A stretch of DNA of 21,151 nt. Origin: a virus. This document shows, piece after piece, positions 6,701 through 14,443 of the stretch (position 1 is the stretch's first letter; every line of letters starts with the position of its first letter). The notes beneath the pieces are model-generated. The model worked only from the letters and a program-made list of their open reading frames with translations. It did no database searches and was not told the DNA's origin. The position numbers and the translations under genes are program-made. The stretch is from IMG/VR virus record IMGVR_UViG_3300039159_000306, positions 1,376 to 22,526 of that record, one strand, 5' to 3'.

Positions 6701-8103
6701 ACATTTTTAGGATTGTAATATCCACCATCAAAACCATCATTTGTTTGACCATTAGTTAAAGCTGTGTGGATGTCAGCTATTGTTGGATTCTGTCCTACTC
6801 CCCTAACCGCAAGTCTTTCTTGCTCATAACTTACTTGCACTTGAGCAGAATAAGTACGCAAATCATTATAGTTTACAGTATTTTGTTTAATATTTCCAAT
6901 AAACAATCTACCTTGTGCTTCAACTCCTGTACGATATGTATAAACATCAGAATTATTTAAAGACAACGTATCATTTCCAATTGGAGTTGTGTTTTCAAAT
7001 CCAGTATGATTAATTGATAGTTGTGAATTTCCACTTAATAAGTAAGGAGTTTCAACTTTATAACTTGTAACAATTGGATTAGAACCTGAATCACCACTTG
7101 TGTAAGTAAAGTATAATCGTACAGCATAATACGAAAGTGATACGTTTTCAATTGCAATTATATTTGATTTATTTGATTCTTCGTTTACAGAGCCACCAAT
7201 AATAGAAGCTACTGAATCTCCAATATAAACCGGAATATTGAAACTACTAGCTACTACATCAGTTGATGTACCGTCTTGAGTTTCATATTTAATATAGTAT
7301 TTGTAAGTCCCAGTTAACAACTTACCGTTGGGAGCTTGAGATATAAAGTTAATCCATTCTAAGCTTCTACTAGTAAGTATTTGAGAAAGTTGAGTTGTCC
7401 AAGATTCGTTTGTATAAAAATTAGAACTTGTTGTACTAAACCTATTTACAATTTTATATTGAGTTTCATTATTTAGTTTGTTCAGCAATATTGAGAATCC
7501 ACTATTAATAATACGTGGACGATTATAATAATCAGTAATAATTATATTTACTGAATCATCATAACTTGCTTGAACAGCAACAATATGAATAGGATCGGTA
7601 TGACGAAAATTAAAAAAGCTAGAATTAAAATCACCGAACAACGTTCCAGCTGGAGGATTTAAAGGAATATTCAAATCACCTCTATAATTCTTTAGAGGTT
7701 TGTAGTTCATTTCCATTTGACCAACCCTAGAACAAGTAGCAACCGATTCGGGTCCTTGACAGTCAACTAAAGTATAAGTATCGTAATTAGGCGATGGGAA
7801 TGTTCCCAATTCTCCCCTTCCAGTAAATACTCTATTCAATCCTGTTCCAGTAAATTCAGCACTCAATATATAAGCTATTCCGTTAAAGTCTTTAACATCA
7901 ACGGGAAAGTAGTTTGGTTTAATTGTAGTACTAAAAATTGTACCTTTATCATTCTTTAAAATGATTTCATTTCCCGTATGAGATATAAACGTAACGTTTT
8001 GACCTATTGTATAAACATCCAAAGGGGTCATATAAGGGTGAATATCGTTTGATAAACCCCCGTTAAAAATATTGTTTATAACTTGATTTTCGCTGTTTGC
8101 CAT
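3781..8103 (-). CDS. Tail muzzle/nozzle protein (P22 gp10 and T7 gp12-like, crAss type)
   Basis: The largest gene here, 1440 residues. The N-terminus (VINNIFNGGLSNDI at about 8-21, then TPLDVYTIGQNVTF) is typical of tail nozzle proteins of podoviruses, where an FxGG stretch opens the propeller-like tube. The rest is strand-rich, high in Asn, Ser, Tyr and Gly, with few Cys and no signal peptide or membrane helix. Known crAss-like muzzle proteins are of similar great length and form the distal end of the tail tube, closed until DNA ejection. The gene follows small ring-protein genes and precedes the cargo candidate, the usual crAss-like order. Its ATG lies 41 bases inside the preceding 127 aa gene. 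No inserted domain or frameshift is seen over its length. Confidence 0.85.
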   Translation of the reverse strand: MANSENQVINNIFNGGLSNDIHPYMTPLDVYTIGQNVTFISHTGNEIILKNDKGTIFSTTIKPNYFPVDVKDFNGIAYILSAEFTGTGLNRVFTGRGELGTFPSPNYDTYTLVDCQGPESVATCSRVGQMEMNYKPLKNYRGDLNIPLNPPAGTLFGDFNSSFFNFRHTDPIHIVAVQASYDDSVNIIITDYYNRPRIINSGFSILLNKLNNETQYKIVNRFSTTSSNFYTNESWTTQLSQILTSRSLEWINFISQAPNGKLLTGTYKYYIKYETQDGTSTDVVASSFNIPVYIGDSVASIIGGSVNEESNKSNIIAIENVSLSYYAVRLYFTYTSGDSGSNPIVTSYKVETPYLLSGNSQLSINHTGFENTTPIGNDTLSLNNSDVYTYRTGVEAQGRLFIGNIKQNTVNYNDLRTYSAQVQVSYEQERLAVRGVGQNPTIADIHTALTNGQTNDGFDGGYYNPKNVHDKLGYYPGEAYSFCIQYIMKDGSRSPLFPMRGSDELLSDTTYNLATNLFTIGNEFDAFNNYENSIGYYRFPDRYRLAPILETGTIGTVAAKFTFPVLPSYIQDNTNGFKVYRNCLRRKDSLGSGIIMNTMAIPNIDYDRIVGTASEGNENQERLVDYNADNGGYDDSNSKWIPSPNFTLESAGTWGVKDSSSGEIARTPDLDSKSVELVKFFGQNYPSPSNAYVNNQALTRFAFISPEFITDNINSSNRMSGKNKSFKVYSKTNSLYGNSQQNEYSQLPNDTGLYTTVTQVSSTNVLRGPTQSIALNSEFIREANSNASQNGFSSQALFQSASTIQNGNALIKDRVRYSWHPLKYNDYVSFKSVSSYILTDFSVVLPTVVLDYAGIFLNSKVADDRYHNFTHNLTKFTGNEPNNEWFAYGALYNNQGPLATSIQITGHLPEFLTYEPVSHNTYWSQANVTETNGSMLSLILDPSRVLKAHNGDNYVSIVFRRLYYNSGDIKVVDDDIWQQINIGPTISFASDSNYNVAFRHEQVRDVTETIRSFYPYLSSLSPAISTYLGSSPWRLSRVLETTNFNTGYGSYESGLITPGFNYRLPFLQSNFKTRVYFSDIHVPGSFANGYQQFNLPDYRDYTSQYGQIISLNKINESLLLVVFENGLVALPINQRIGGLNDSAGEVFFESVGVLPAINNVMTISSIYGSTNQFSIIKSDNYIYGVDVTNGKVWKLSESSFDLISDFKIQANIKKATDSLINKTESKMFYNIKSYYNKYRTDVGFVINNELLSYHVVYNEARGGLWQNEPTFIPNQAFTIRGDFYSFGGLTPGNIWEHYVNPKYNFVYDTQLNTTIEFVASINLFTQLIFDNLNIVSNHVYPSSILYTNDNESSLQTSFPRNIVAQAAIPYYTDPLNSTFAFDCVYREDKLYVTCIKNSSDSRGGLNNRRIRDKYCKIRITYNTDQELFIRNIVSFVRQSF

Positions 8104-8446
8104 TATCTATTATTATTTTTTCAATGCCCCTTTCAATTTTAAACCAATACTTTTGTTCAATGTAGGGAGATTTAGTATCTCTTAATTGTGCATAACCTAC
8201 TTCTTTTACACAAGTAAAAAACAAACCTTCACCTTTATCATTATTAAACGATACAGGAAAGCCCATTTTTAAATAATCATAAATGACTGCCCATGTAATA
8301 TTTAATATATATGCTATTACCTTGGTTGGAATATACGGAAAATACTTTGAAAGTTTATCAAGATAATCATTAATTCCCAACGTCTCTTCTTCTTGCAAAG
8401 CTAGGAGTTCGTCCTTGGTAAGTAACTCCGCTAACGATTTTTTCAT
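8063..8446 (-). CDS. Small helical protein preceding the muzzle gene
   Basis: A 127-residue protein that I do not recognise. It begins with an acidic Leu-rich helix (MKKSLAELLTKDELLALQEE), then a hydrophobic helical region at about 37-62 (YIPTKVIAYILNITWAVIYD and on) that could be a helix-turn-helix-like core or a buried amphipathic helix rather than a membrane span, and ends with a strand part and a Lys-rich tail. It overlaps the muzzle gene by 41 bases and the preceding 162 aa gene by 77 bases, so it is squeezed between two virion-type genes. A small tail or assembly factor is plausible from context only. No later Met gives a better start. Confidence 0.65.
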   Translation of the reverse strand: MKKSLAELLTKDELLALQEEETLGINDYLDKLSKYFPYIPTKVIAYILNITWAVIYDYLKMGFPVSFNNDKGEGLFFTCVKEVGYAQLRDTKSPYIEQKYWFKIERGIEKIIIDNGKQRKSSYKQYF

Positions 8447-8858
8447 TTATTAAATATTGAACTCGTTTATTACACGCAATGTGCCAATAATAATATACTT
8501 CCCCTTTAACTAACATCTTTACTGAATATTCTTTGAAACTTAACCTTTTTGATTTGTCCTTAAACCTGTTGTTTTTAATAGTTGTTATGCTTTTACTATC
8601 TTCCCCAATATAAATAAAACATGTTTTATATTGAAAGACTTTTCCATTTAATAAATCTTCCATTAACAAAGCAATCATTTTTGTAAATACCCATTGTAAG
8701 AATATCCAAAATTGTCTGTACACTTTATAACGGGTAATCTTATAGGGATATAAAAATCTATGATTTATCTTTTCCCTTAAAACATCACAAATATTAAGTG
8801 AATGGAGATGAAGATTTAAAATCTTAGTTGATCTTAATTGGTTTACTTGAGTATCCAT
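8370..8858 (-). CDS. Small basic protein of the tail-gene cluster
   Basis: A 162-residue Lys/Arg-rich protein. Two starts are possible: ATG at 8894 (174 aa, 71-base overlap with the preceding gene) or ATG at 8858 (35-base overlap); I chose the latter for the smaller overlap and its A-rich leader GAAAAAGCT. Residues about 48-75 form a hydrophobic helix (FWIFLQWVFTKMIALLMEDL) followed by LLNGKVFQ, a pattern like small phage proteins in which a helix precedes a G-x-x-V/F strand. A Tyr/Trp-rich stretch (GEVYYYWHIACNKR) and an arginine tail follow. The 3' end overlaps the next gene by 77 bases. I recall similar short proteins in crAss-like tail clusters but cannot name the function. Confidence 0.6.
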   Translation of the reverse strand: MDTQVNQLRSTKILNLHLHSLNICDVLREKINHRFLYPYKITRYKVYRQFWIFLQWVFTKMIALLMEDLLNGKVFQYKTCFIYIGEDSKSITTIKNNRFKDKSKRLSFKEYSVKMLVKGEVYYYWHIACNKRVQYLINEKIVSGVTYQGRTPSFARRRDVGN

Positions 8859-9495
8859 AGCTTTTTCTATCAGATGAAAAGTTGATATTTGCAAATTGAT
8901 CCATAAAGTTCTGATTCATTTTACCTTGAACGCGAGCTTGAAGAATCTTTAAGTTCTTATTTTTAGTTGCTAAAGCTATTTGATTGAATGCCAGTTGATT
9001 ACCTTCATAAACTTTGCGAGAAATATCAATGTAAATCCAATAGTATCCAAGAGCTTCAGCTTCAGCTTCAGTAATTAAAGGCAAATCATTTTCATCTTTC
9101 TCATAGCTTTTATAAATAATAGTTACCAAAAGGTTTGGTGCAACAACAATTGAATCACCTTTAGAAACGTATTTTACATAACCGCCTTGTCCATACAAGT
9201 TGCTTTGTTCATTATTAATTGATTGAGTAATCCTATCATAAGTAGGGAAAGTTACTGATTCTATTTGTAAAGCGCAATAAGGAAGTTCAATAATCCCATC
9301 TTTATCAGATGTAAAATCTTGTTGATAAATAGAATGATGTAAATTACCAATTAACCTTAAACAATTTAAAGCAGTATCCAAATAATCATCTTCATTTGGA
9401 CTAGGATAAAAAGCTTTAATAGCCGCAATTCCAGCAAAAATAGAAAGCTTTTTTGTTTTGTTTGAGTTTTCTATATCTAAGTTTTTAAAGCTCAT
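8824..9495 (-). CDS. Tail ring/tubular protein (crAss-like, P22 gp4 or T7 gp11 type)
   Basis: A 223-residue protein of ring type. Residues 20-50 form a helix bundle start (FAGIAAIKAFYPSPNEDDYL), then strands (IIELPYCALQIESVTFP, 68-84), a Tyr/Gly-rich loop (NLYGQGGYVKY, 99-109), and a second strand pair (VAPNLLVTIIYKSYEKDEN, 118-136). The stretch DLPLITEAEAEALGYYWIY (137-155), with a helix rich in Glu and Ala followed by aromatic residues, is characteristic of tail ring/adaptor proteins in crAss-like phages. A basic helix at 175-205 and a Tyr/Ser-rich tail follow. Such proteins stack as dodecameric rings between portal and muzzle. It overlaps the preceding ring gene by one base (TAATG), so equal-level production is likely. 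Which ring it forms cannot be told from sequence alone. Confidence 0.65.
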   Translation of the reverse strand: MSFKNLDIENSNKTKKLSIFAGIAAIKAFYPSPNEDDYLDTALNCLRLIGNLHHSIYQQDFTSDKDGIIELPYCALQIESVTFPTYDRITQSINNEQSNLYGQGGYVKYVSKGDSIVVAPNLLVTIIYKSYEKDENDLPLITEAEAEALGYYWIYIDISRKVYEGNQLAFNQIALATKNKNLKILQARVQGKMNQNFMDQFANINFSSDRKSYGYSSKPIKIN

Positions 9496-10166
9496 TATTC
9501 TTTAATTCCCCCGCTAGCGTTTCGTCCCAAAAATCTATAATACCAACTTGCCCAGTTACTTGTAATGTCTTTTATAATATAATCAACAGCACCGGGTGGA
9601 ACAGGATAAGTAGATGTTTCAGGATTTAAGTTACAACAACTATATTTATTTACATCCATTGGATTCACTAATACTCCCGCAAAACTTATTTTATCAATAA
9701 TTTCTGTTGGGGGATTAAATAAGAATCCATGAGTAATTCCTTCATGAGACCTTAACACTACATAAGGTCGGTTAATTAAACTTTTATTGCGATACTTGTT
9801 GTACATATAATGATTATCGGTATAATAAGCAAAAGGAGTTTGCCTATTTACTGAACCAATATAGCTATTAACAAAAGTATTGGGTAATTCAAAATGCTTA
9901 ACGTTTTTATTTGTATCGGTATCACAACATAAACTGAATTGTTCGCAATCTAAAGGTATACAATTTATTTCTTGGATTATCCCATTTGTCTTTAAGCTAC
10001 CTTGAGTCAGCATATTTGTTATATAACTATTTCGCGATGCTAAAACAATATGGGACAATTGTTCAAGTGAAAAGTTCATTCTTGTAGTTGTAGATAATCC
10101 AGCTTCTAAGTTATTTCTAACCGCACTTGTTATCTTATTTAAACTCCAGGTTCCTTGATCATTCAT
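9495..10166 (-). CDS. Tail ring-type structural protein
   Basis: A 223-residue protein. The N-terminal 55 residues are helical; then comes a beta region with Cys at 69, 74, 80 and 81 (INCIPLDCEQFSLCCD, 67-82), an F-x-L-P-N stretch (92-96), and YIGSVNRQTPFAYYTD at 102-117, which matches a pattern I recall in crAss-like and T4-related neck or ring proteins (paired CC, then a strand-loop ending in an aromatic pair). A second CC lies at 177-178, and the C-terminal YPVPPGAVDYIIKDI (187-201) with W/Y-rich end looks like an oligomer-contact helix. It follows the terminator at about 10195-10229, so it is the first gene of the next transcript segment, and overlaps the next ring gene by one base. The family call is moderate; the exact ring position is unknown. 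Confidence 0.55.
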   Translation of the reverse strand: MNDQGTWSLNKITSAVRNNLEAGLSTTTRMNFSLEQLSHIVLASRNSYITNMLTQGSLKTNGIIQEINCIPLDCEQFSLCCDTDTNKNVKHFELPNTFVNSYIGSVNRQTPFAYYTDNHYMYNKYRNKSLINRPYVVLRSHEGITHGFLFNPPTEIIDKISFAGVLVNPMDVNKYSCCNLNPETSTYPVPPGAVDYIIKDITSNWASWYYRFLGRNASGGIKE

Positions 10167-10194
10167 AGTTACAAATATGATTTATAAAATTAAC

Positions 10195-10229
10195 AAAAAA
10201 AAACCGAACTTAATTAAAGTTCGGTTTTT
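10195..10229 (-). terminator. Strong Rho-independent terminator after the 335 aa structural gene
   Basis: AAAAACCGAACTT (10199-10211) pairs perfectly with AAGTTCGGTTTTT (10217-10229), a 13-bp stem with a 5-nt loop. On the minus strand the stem ends in a run of nine T (10203-10195). It lies 15 bases after the stop of the 335 aa gene. The other strand also ends in TTTTT followed by A, so weak two-way action is possible. Confidence 0.9.
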
Positions 10230-10244
10230 ATAAAAATTATTAAA

Positions 10245-11252
10245 TTATGCGTTTGTAACAAAGTTAACACCTAACGCACCAACACCTGCTTGAAGAATAC
10301 CTTGTTGATAAACACCGGAAGATGTATAGCTATATTGGGTATCAAGAAATTGGTGAAAGAATCCAGTCAAAGCAGTAGTTGTAAGCATTGATTGACAAGT
10401 AGATTCATTAAGGAACAACACAAAACGTGAAGTGTTGTTCATATTTGAATTATTCATTTGACCAACTGAAGGAACAATAGTAGTCATAAAACTTATTTCG
10501 GTATACAATTGATTTTGAACAGGAATTTCATCAAAATCAGGGAAGTAAGCCGAGTTGTTACCACCTACAGTTTTGTTACCAAATTCAATAACCGAACCAC
10601 GACCAACACCACGTACAAAGGCTTGGTTTACAATTGGATTAAACGTTGTAACAACAGAGGAAGGAAGCCCATTATCACCAAGTGCTTTAAAGCCTACAAA
10701 GGTTGTACCTTCATCATCAGCTTCAAATACAAGACGAGTAATAGAAGTAGCATTATCAACAGTTGCAAAAGTACCAGTAGTTGGAGCAACAACGTTAATA
10801 ACTAAATCACGGTTACGAGCATTGCGATCAACAACCATTGAATTGTGCAATTTAGCAAGTACAATTGCAGCGGTATCACCAACTTGCAAGTTTACATTAT
10901 AAACTACTTTCATTGCAAATTCATACTCAGGACGAGCGAAACGAGCAGCACGTGAAGTAGTTTGGAAATTAAATTCAAAAGACACCCGGGTATTAGCAGC
11001 GGGTACAGTACCCACAGTAATTTGAGCACCAGTAGCGGAGTTCAACTCTTGACGGCTACGACGATTTGCCAATCCGCGAACGAGACGAACATTTGAAGTT
11101 TGAGGCACACGAAGAGTATGGAAACCTTCCATATTACAAATAGAAGCAGTAGATGCAGGAACAATTGCACCAGCAAGGTTTGTAAAAGAAAGATTCAATT
11201 GACTTGGGCTATTGATAACCCGGCGTTTTTCAGGCAATAAAAATTCACTCAT
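10245..11252 (-). CDS. Abundant structural protein, auxiliary capsid or head-neck candidate
   Basis: A 335-residue protein rich in Ala, Val, Thr, Asn and Arg. The N-terminus (MSEFLLPEKRRVINSPSQ) is a likely arm, followed by strands and a basic loop (RLVRGLANRRSRQEL, about 57-71). Much of the remainder is strand-like (RVSFEFNF, LVINVVAP, RLVFEADDEG), consistent with a beta-sandwich virion protein. It has no membrane segment or signal peptide. Arg is almost always CGT/CGC here, and GC content is visibly higher than in flanking small genes, a feature shared with the capsid gene; together with the strong terminator this suggests high expression. In crAss-like phages an auxiliary capsid protein is encoded a few genes after the capsid gene, so that is my best candidate role, though a tail-tube or neck protein is also possible. 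I do not recognise a definite family motif. Confidence 0.6.
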   Translation of the reverse strand: MSEFLLPEKRRVINSPSQLNLSFTNLAGAIVPASTASICNMEGFHTLRVPQTSNVRLVRGLANRRSRQELNSATGAQITVGTVPAANTRVSFEFNFQTTSRAARFARPEYEFAMKVVYNVNLQVGDTAAIVLAKLHNSMVVDRNARNRDLVINVVAPTTGTFATVDNATSITRLVFEADDEGTTFVGFKALGDNGLPSSVVTTFNPIVNQAFVRGVGRGSVIEFGNKTVGGNNSAYFPDFDEIPVQNQLYTEISFMTTIVPSVGQMNNSNMNNTSRFVLFLNESTCQSMLTTTALTGFFHQFLDTQYSYTSSGVYQQGILQAGVGALGVNFVTNA

Positions 11253-11288
11253 ATTATAGTTCTATTAGTTAAATAAACAATTTACTAT

Positions 11289-12053
11289 TTATTGAGCCGG
11301 CGCTTGTCCTATTGGGTAAGCTCCGGGTACTGGGCGAGTTTGTACTACTTGATTATAAGTAGCGGCTCTTGGATTACTATTTCTTTCTAAAATCATTAGA
11401 ATCAACAGTTGTCTAATCTTTCTACTTGTTACATCATCAAATTCTAAAACTTGACTTGTATCAACCGCATCATTAATCAATTGTGGTTGCGTCAAATTTA
11501 TAACTTCAGGAAGCTTTAAATAGTTCATTCTAACTCCAGTTAATTGATAAGGAGAAGTAACTAACAATCCTACGTTTCCATCCATGTGAACTTCAGCATT
11601 AAAGTTTGTAGTAGGTGCATCGATAATATCATGGTAGGGCCTGAAATATCTAGGCTTCATAAATGAATCTTGTACCAACGCAACTTTTCTATCAAAATCA
11701 AATGGTGAAGAACCAAATTCTTGGACTGTTCCAACTGGGTAACAAGTATCAATAATAGGGCCGTTTACAGTTAAGAATACACTTAACGATTCTAATGAAC
11801 GATAATCTTGAGGTAAAGGAAATGAAAACACCCCTATACTTGGAGTAGTAAAAGTAGTTATAACTTGATACTTTTTTAAAGCTTTTAAGAAATTAAGATT
11901 CCCTTTTCCACTTTGAAAAGTCTCATAAGCATTATTTACAAACTGAAAGATTGCTTCGTTTGCATAGTAATTAAACTCTCTTACATGAAGATTGGGAGAT
12001 GTTTCTTTGATTACTTCAGTAAAAATACCTTCGTATAATTGTTTACTAGTCAT
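11289..12053 (-). CDS. Head-tail connector/ring protein
   Basis: A 254-residue protein built like podoviral connector proteins: an N-terminal helical region (MTSKQLYEGIFTEVIKETSP, then a second helix with FVNNAYETFQSG), a central beta part (VFSFPLPQDYRSLESLSVFL, 75-94, a strand-P-x-DYR motif common in such proteins), then MNYLKLPEV (176-184), a Leu-P-x-V strand of the same kind, and a C-terminal helix (about 205-236) with the sequence SRKIRQLLILMILERNSNPR. The helix ending in N-P-R is the usual end of crAss-like and T7/P22 adaptor proteins. The tail is Pro/Gln-rich and probably flexible. It would sit below the portal. The gene lies 3 bases after the 263 aa gene. The exact ring number is an inference from order. 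Confidence 0.65.
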   Translation of the reverse strand: MTSKQLYEGIFTEVIKETSPNLHVREFNYYANEAIFQFVNNAYETFQSGKGNLNFLKALKKYQVITTFTTPSIGVFSFPLPQDYRSLESLSVFLTVNGPIIDTCYPVGTVQEFGSSPFDFDRKVALVQDSFMKPRYFRPYHDIIDAPTTNFNAEVHMDGNVGLLVTSPYQLTGVRMNYLKLPEVINLTQPQLINDAVDTSQVLEFDDVTSRKIRQLLILMILERNSNPRAATYNQVVQTRPVPGAYPIGQAPAQ

Positions 12054-12056
12054 ACT

Positions 12057-12848
12057 TTATTTTAATTGACCCATCATTTGTAAAAACAAATCGTTCTTTT
12101 CAACGTTCTTAATATCAGAAGCTTCTTGAATAAAAGCGACAAGACCTTCAAAACTAACACCCAATGAATGTTGACCAAATAAATATTCTTCGCTTAAACC
12201 TTTTTTCTTCTTTACTACAATAGACGCTTCTATTAACCGCTTTGCAATATCTTTGTAATCCCTTAATTTATCAGCTAATGTAGTTAAAATCTTCATTGGA
12301 TCTGATTGAGCTTCTTGAAACAATAAAGCTGTTACTTTACCAAAAGATAAGCCACCTGTATTGAATCCCATTAACCTAGCAATCTTGACCGCCATTTCAA
12401 AGTTACAATCTTTGATCGCTTTAAATGCTTCAAACCTTGCATCCCATAATTTGTTGGTGCGTTCTTCACTAGTTGCTTCATCATGGATATACCATTGAAC
12501 CATTGGGCGAGCGTGACCTTCTTCAAATGATAAAGCTAAGTTTTCATTCTCAACCAACCACCTTAAAACCAAACGGTCTTTCAAATTACCGGTATCAATA
12601 GTTACTCCATTATAAACATCAAACTTGCTTAAAACGTTATCAGGATTGGTAGGGTCAACATAAGACTCTCCACCTTCTTTAACTTTCTGACTCAACATTT
12701 GCACACCTTTATACCAAGAATTTGATTTATCGGGCCAAGGCTTTGCTGTCCACTTTTTATTGTTTCCGCTATTATAACTTTTAATCGTTATAGTACCACC
12801 CTTCATATCCAACAAACTCTTTTTAAGTACATCTCTATCAATAATCAT
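12057..12848 (-). CDS. Conserved virion-type protein following the capsid gene
   Basis: A 263-residue mostly helical protein. The N-terminal 60 residues are polar with Trp pairs (WTAKPWPDKSNSWYKGVQ, 33-50). A middle segment (ENLALSFEEGHARPMVQWYI, 102-121) and helices with a KLWDARFEAFKAIKDCNFE stretch (133-151) follow. The C-terminus has KKKKGLSEEYLFGQHSLGVS (213-232) then FEGLVAFIQEA, a G-L-x-x-E-Y-L-F-G pattern with a following Leu-Gly and helix that I recall from crAss-like phage proteins located near the capsid gene. The function is unknown: a minor head or neck protein is likely by position, being the first gene after the capsid terminator and 3 bases before the connector gene. No enzyme motif is visible. 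Confidence 0.65.
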   Translation of the reverse strand: MIIDRDVLKKSLLDMKGGTITIKSYNSGNNKKWTAKPWPDKSNSWYKGVQMLSQKVKEGGESYVDPTNPDNVLSKFDVYNGVTIDTGNLKDRLVLRWLVENENLALSFEEGHARPMVQWYIHDEATSEERTNKLWDARFEAFKAIKDCNFEMAVKIARLMGFNTGGLSFGKVTALLFQEAQSDPMKILTTLADKLRDYKDIAKRLIEASIVVKKKKGLSEEYLFGQHSLGVSFEGLVAFIQEASDIKNVEKNDLFLQMMGQLK

Positions 12849-12880
12849 TGTTTTTAAATATTAGTTCCATTAAACAAAAT

Positions 12881-12912
12881 AAAAAGAAAGAGTAGATTAA
12901 CTACTCTTTCTT
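12881..12912 (-). terminator. Rho-independent terminator after the major capsid gene
   Basis: AAGAAAGAGTAG (12884-12895) and CTACTCTTTCTT (12901-12912) form a perfect 12-bp stem with loop ATTAA. On the minus strand it is followed by TTTTATTTTG. It starts 8 bases past the capsid stop codon (12920) and ends before the 263 aa gene start (12848), so it should end or attenuate the capsid transcript. Confidence 0.88.
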
Positions 12913-12919
12913 GTTTTTA

Positions 12920-14416
12920 CTAAACGTTCTCAGTAATAATTGTAGCAGCATAAGGGTTAGTTACGCGGCAACCAATCCAACCCAACAAAGTTTGGGTAGA
13001 ATAATCACCAGTGTGGGAAACCAAACCTGATTCACCACCGCTCATCCCACCAATACCAGCGTTACCAGACCTAACAAGTGCACGATTCTTCAAGGTCAAC
13101 AAGTTAACATTGGGAACAGCACCACCTTCGGTTTGATAAAGACCTGTATCGATAAAGATTGCATAACCACGATCTTGGTAATGGTTAGTCAAAGCTTCGT
13201 CAACTACAAAGTTAATTACGTTACCTTCATAGATGTAACTGTTAAGAGTTGCACCTACTGTAATTTCATTAGCCATACGAGCATTCTTAACTTTAGATTT
13301 GGTTACTTTATCTTCAAATGACACGTCATCTTTAGTATAGAACCAAGCACCGTTAGGATTCAAAGCAAACACTTTAGATTCCAAAGCACGGTATTTAGCC
13401 CGGGCAAAACGACGGTTTACAGCACAAGTAATGTGATTACCAGTAGACTGACCACGACGATCACATACTGATTCAATTGCAGAAATAAAGTCATTAGTTG
13501 ACAAGTTATTATCTGAATAGTCCACATAATAAGCTTCTTTTTCATATTGAGCAATCAATCCATCACCAGAGATAATATCTTCACCACGGTTGTTTTGGAT
13601 ATACGACCGGTTGGTAGCTGGGTTCATAGAAGACCGACCAAATACAATTGCATTATTCTTTTGGATTTGGAAATCATCAAACAATTTCTGCTCAATAGAA
13701 TTGAACAAATATACTTTGAAGTCTTTTCCACCCTTCATTGCTTTCTCATAATCAGCTTCTTCCATAAAGTACTGATCTTGAGTTGCCTTCAAATCAGAGC
13801 TATAAGATTGGTCAACCCGGATTTTAGTCAAATAGTTTGTATGGGTTTCAGTTTGATACCAAGACTTAGAACTTCCACGTTCAGAAAATTCTTCGTTAGC
13901 TTTATACAAGAAACGCAAACGGCTATTAGCCCGAGTATACCGTACATCAAGCCTTTCAGCAGGATTGTTTGTCCACAACTTAACAGTAACCAAAAACTCA
14001 TTGTCAGAAATACGCTCTGGTTCAGTTACAGCATAAAGTTGTTGAGTATTTGTCAAAGCAAAAATATCACCTTGAGCAAACATCCGGTCATTAACAAACA
14101 ATTGACCAGTTTCATTAATAGCCAAAGCAGTTGTAAAATCACGACTTACACCAACAGTTGGAATTTGAGAAATATCAAGATTCCACTTGTATTGCCAAGT
14201 CATTACTTCTTGTACTTTAGTCATAGACTTTTCATCTTCAACATAAAGATTACCCATTGCTTCAAAAATAGTAGCAAGGCCCATTTTGTGTTGATTCCTC
14301 ATCCGGTTCAATCCAGGAAGATGTTCAGGATTACGACCCATAAGTTCCATAAAAGAACCAACAGAATACGTTTGATTACTGAACCGAGCAATTGTATTTT
14401 TTTGTACTTGTAACAT
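12920..14416 (-). CDS. Major capsid protein (HK97 fold, crAss-like)
   Basis: A 498-residue protein whose length and motifs match crAss-like major capsid proteins, which form the icosahedral shell. Visible features: an N-terminal helix region with FMELMGRNPEHLPGLNRM (22-39); central IISGDGLIAQYEKEAYYVDY, like the G-D-G-I/L-I-x-Q-x-E stretch of the family; a helix then strand near ITCAVNRRFARAKYRAL; and a C-terminus with GLVSHTGDYSTQTLLGWIG followed by CRVTNPYAATI, the usual family ending. GC content and CGT/CGG Arg use are higher than in neighbouring small genes, in line with high expression. The stop is TAG. The leader is A/T-rich (AAGAA before ATG) with no Shine-Dalgarno site. It follows the acidic scaffold candidate by 27 bases and is closed by a hairpin terminator. 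Confidence 0.9.
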   Translation of the reverse strand: MLQVQKNTIARFSNQTYSVGSFMELMGRNPEHLPGLNRMRNQHKMGLATIFEAMGNLYVEDEKSMTKVQEVMTWQYKWNLDISQIPTVGVSRDFTTALAINETGQLFVNDRMFAQGDIFALTNTQQLYAVTEPERISDNEFLVTVKLWTNNPAERLDVRYTRANSRLRFLYKANEEFSERGSSKSWYQTETHTNYLTKIRVDQSYSSDLKATQDQYFMEEADYEKAMKGGKDFKVYLFNSIEQKLFDDFQIQKNNAIVFGRSSMNPATNRSYIQNNRGEDIISGDGLIAQYEKEAYYVDYSDNNLSTNDFISAIESVCDRRGQSTGNHITCAVNRRFARAKYRALESKVFALNPNGAWFYTKDDVSFEDKVTKSKVKNARMANEITVGATLNSYIYEGNVINFVVDEALTNHYQDRGYAIFIDTGLYQTEGGAVPNVNLLTLKNRALVRSGNAGIGGMSGGESGLVSHTGDYSTQTLLGWIGCRVTNPYAATIITENV

Positions 14417-14443
14417 TTCTTAAGTATTATATACCACTAATAA

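Noticed and set aside
10509-10902. Two overlapping plus-strand frames inside the 335 aa gene
   Set aside because: Both are shadows of a well-supported structural gene with biased codons.
11253-11288. Promoter before the 335 aa gene
   Set aside because: The 36-base gap is A/T-rich, but no Bacteroides-type -7 (TAnnTTTG) and -33 pair or other clear promoter is present.
13547-14413. A 288-codon open frame on the plus strand, antisense to the major capsid gene
   Set aside because: It lies fully inside the capsid gene, has a Phe/Ile/Ser-rich shadow composition and no known motif, and opposes the direction of all other genes.
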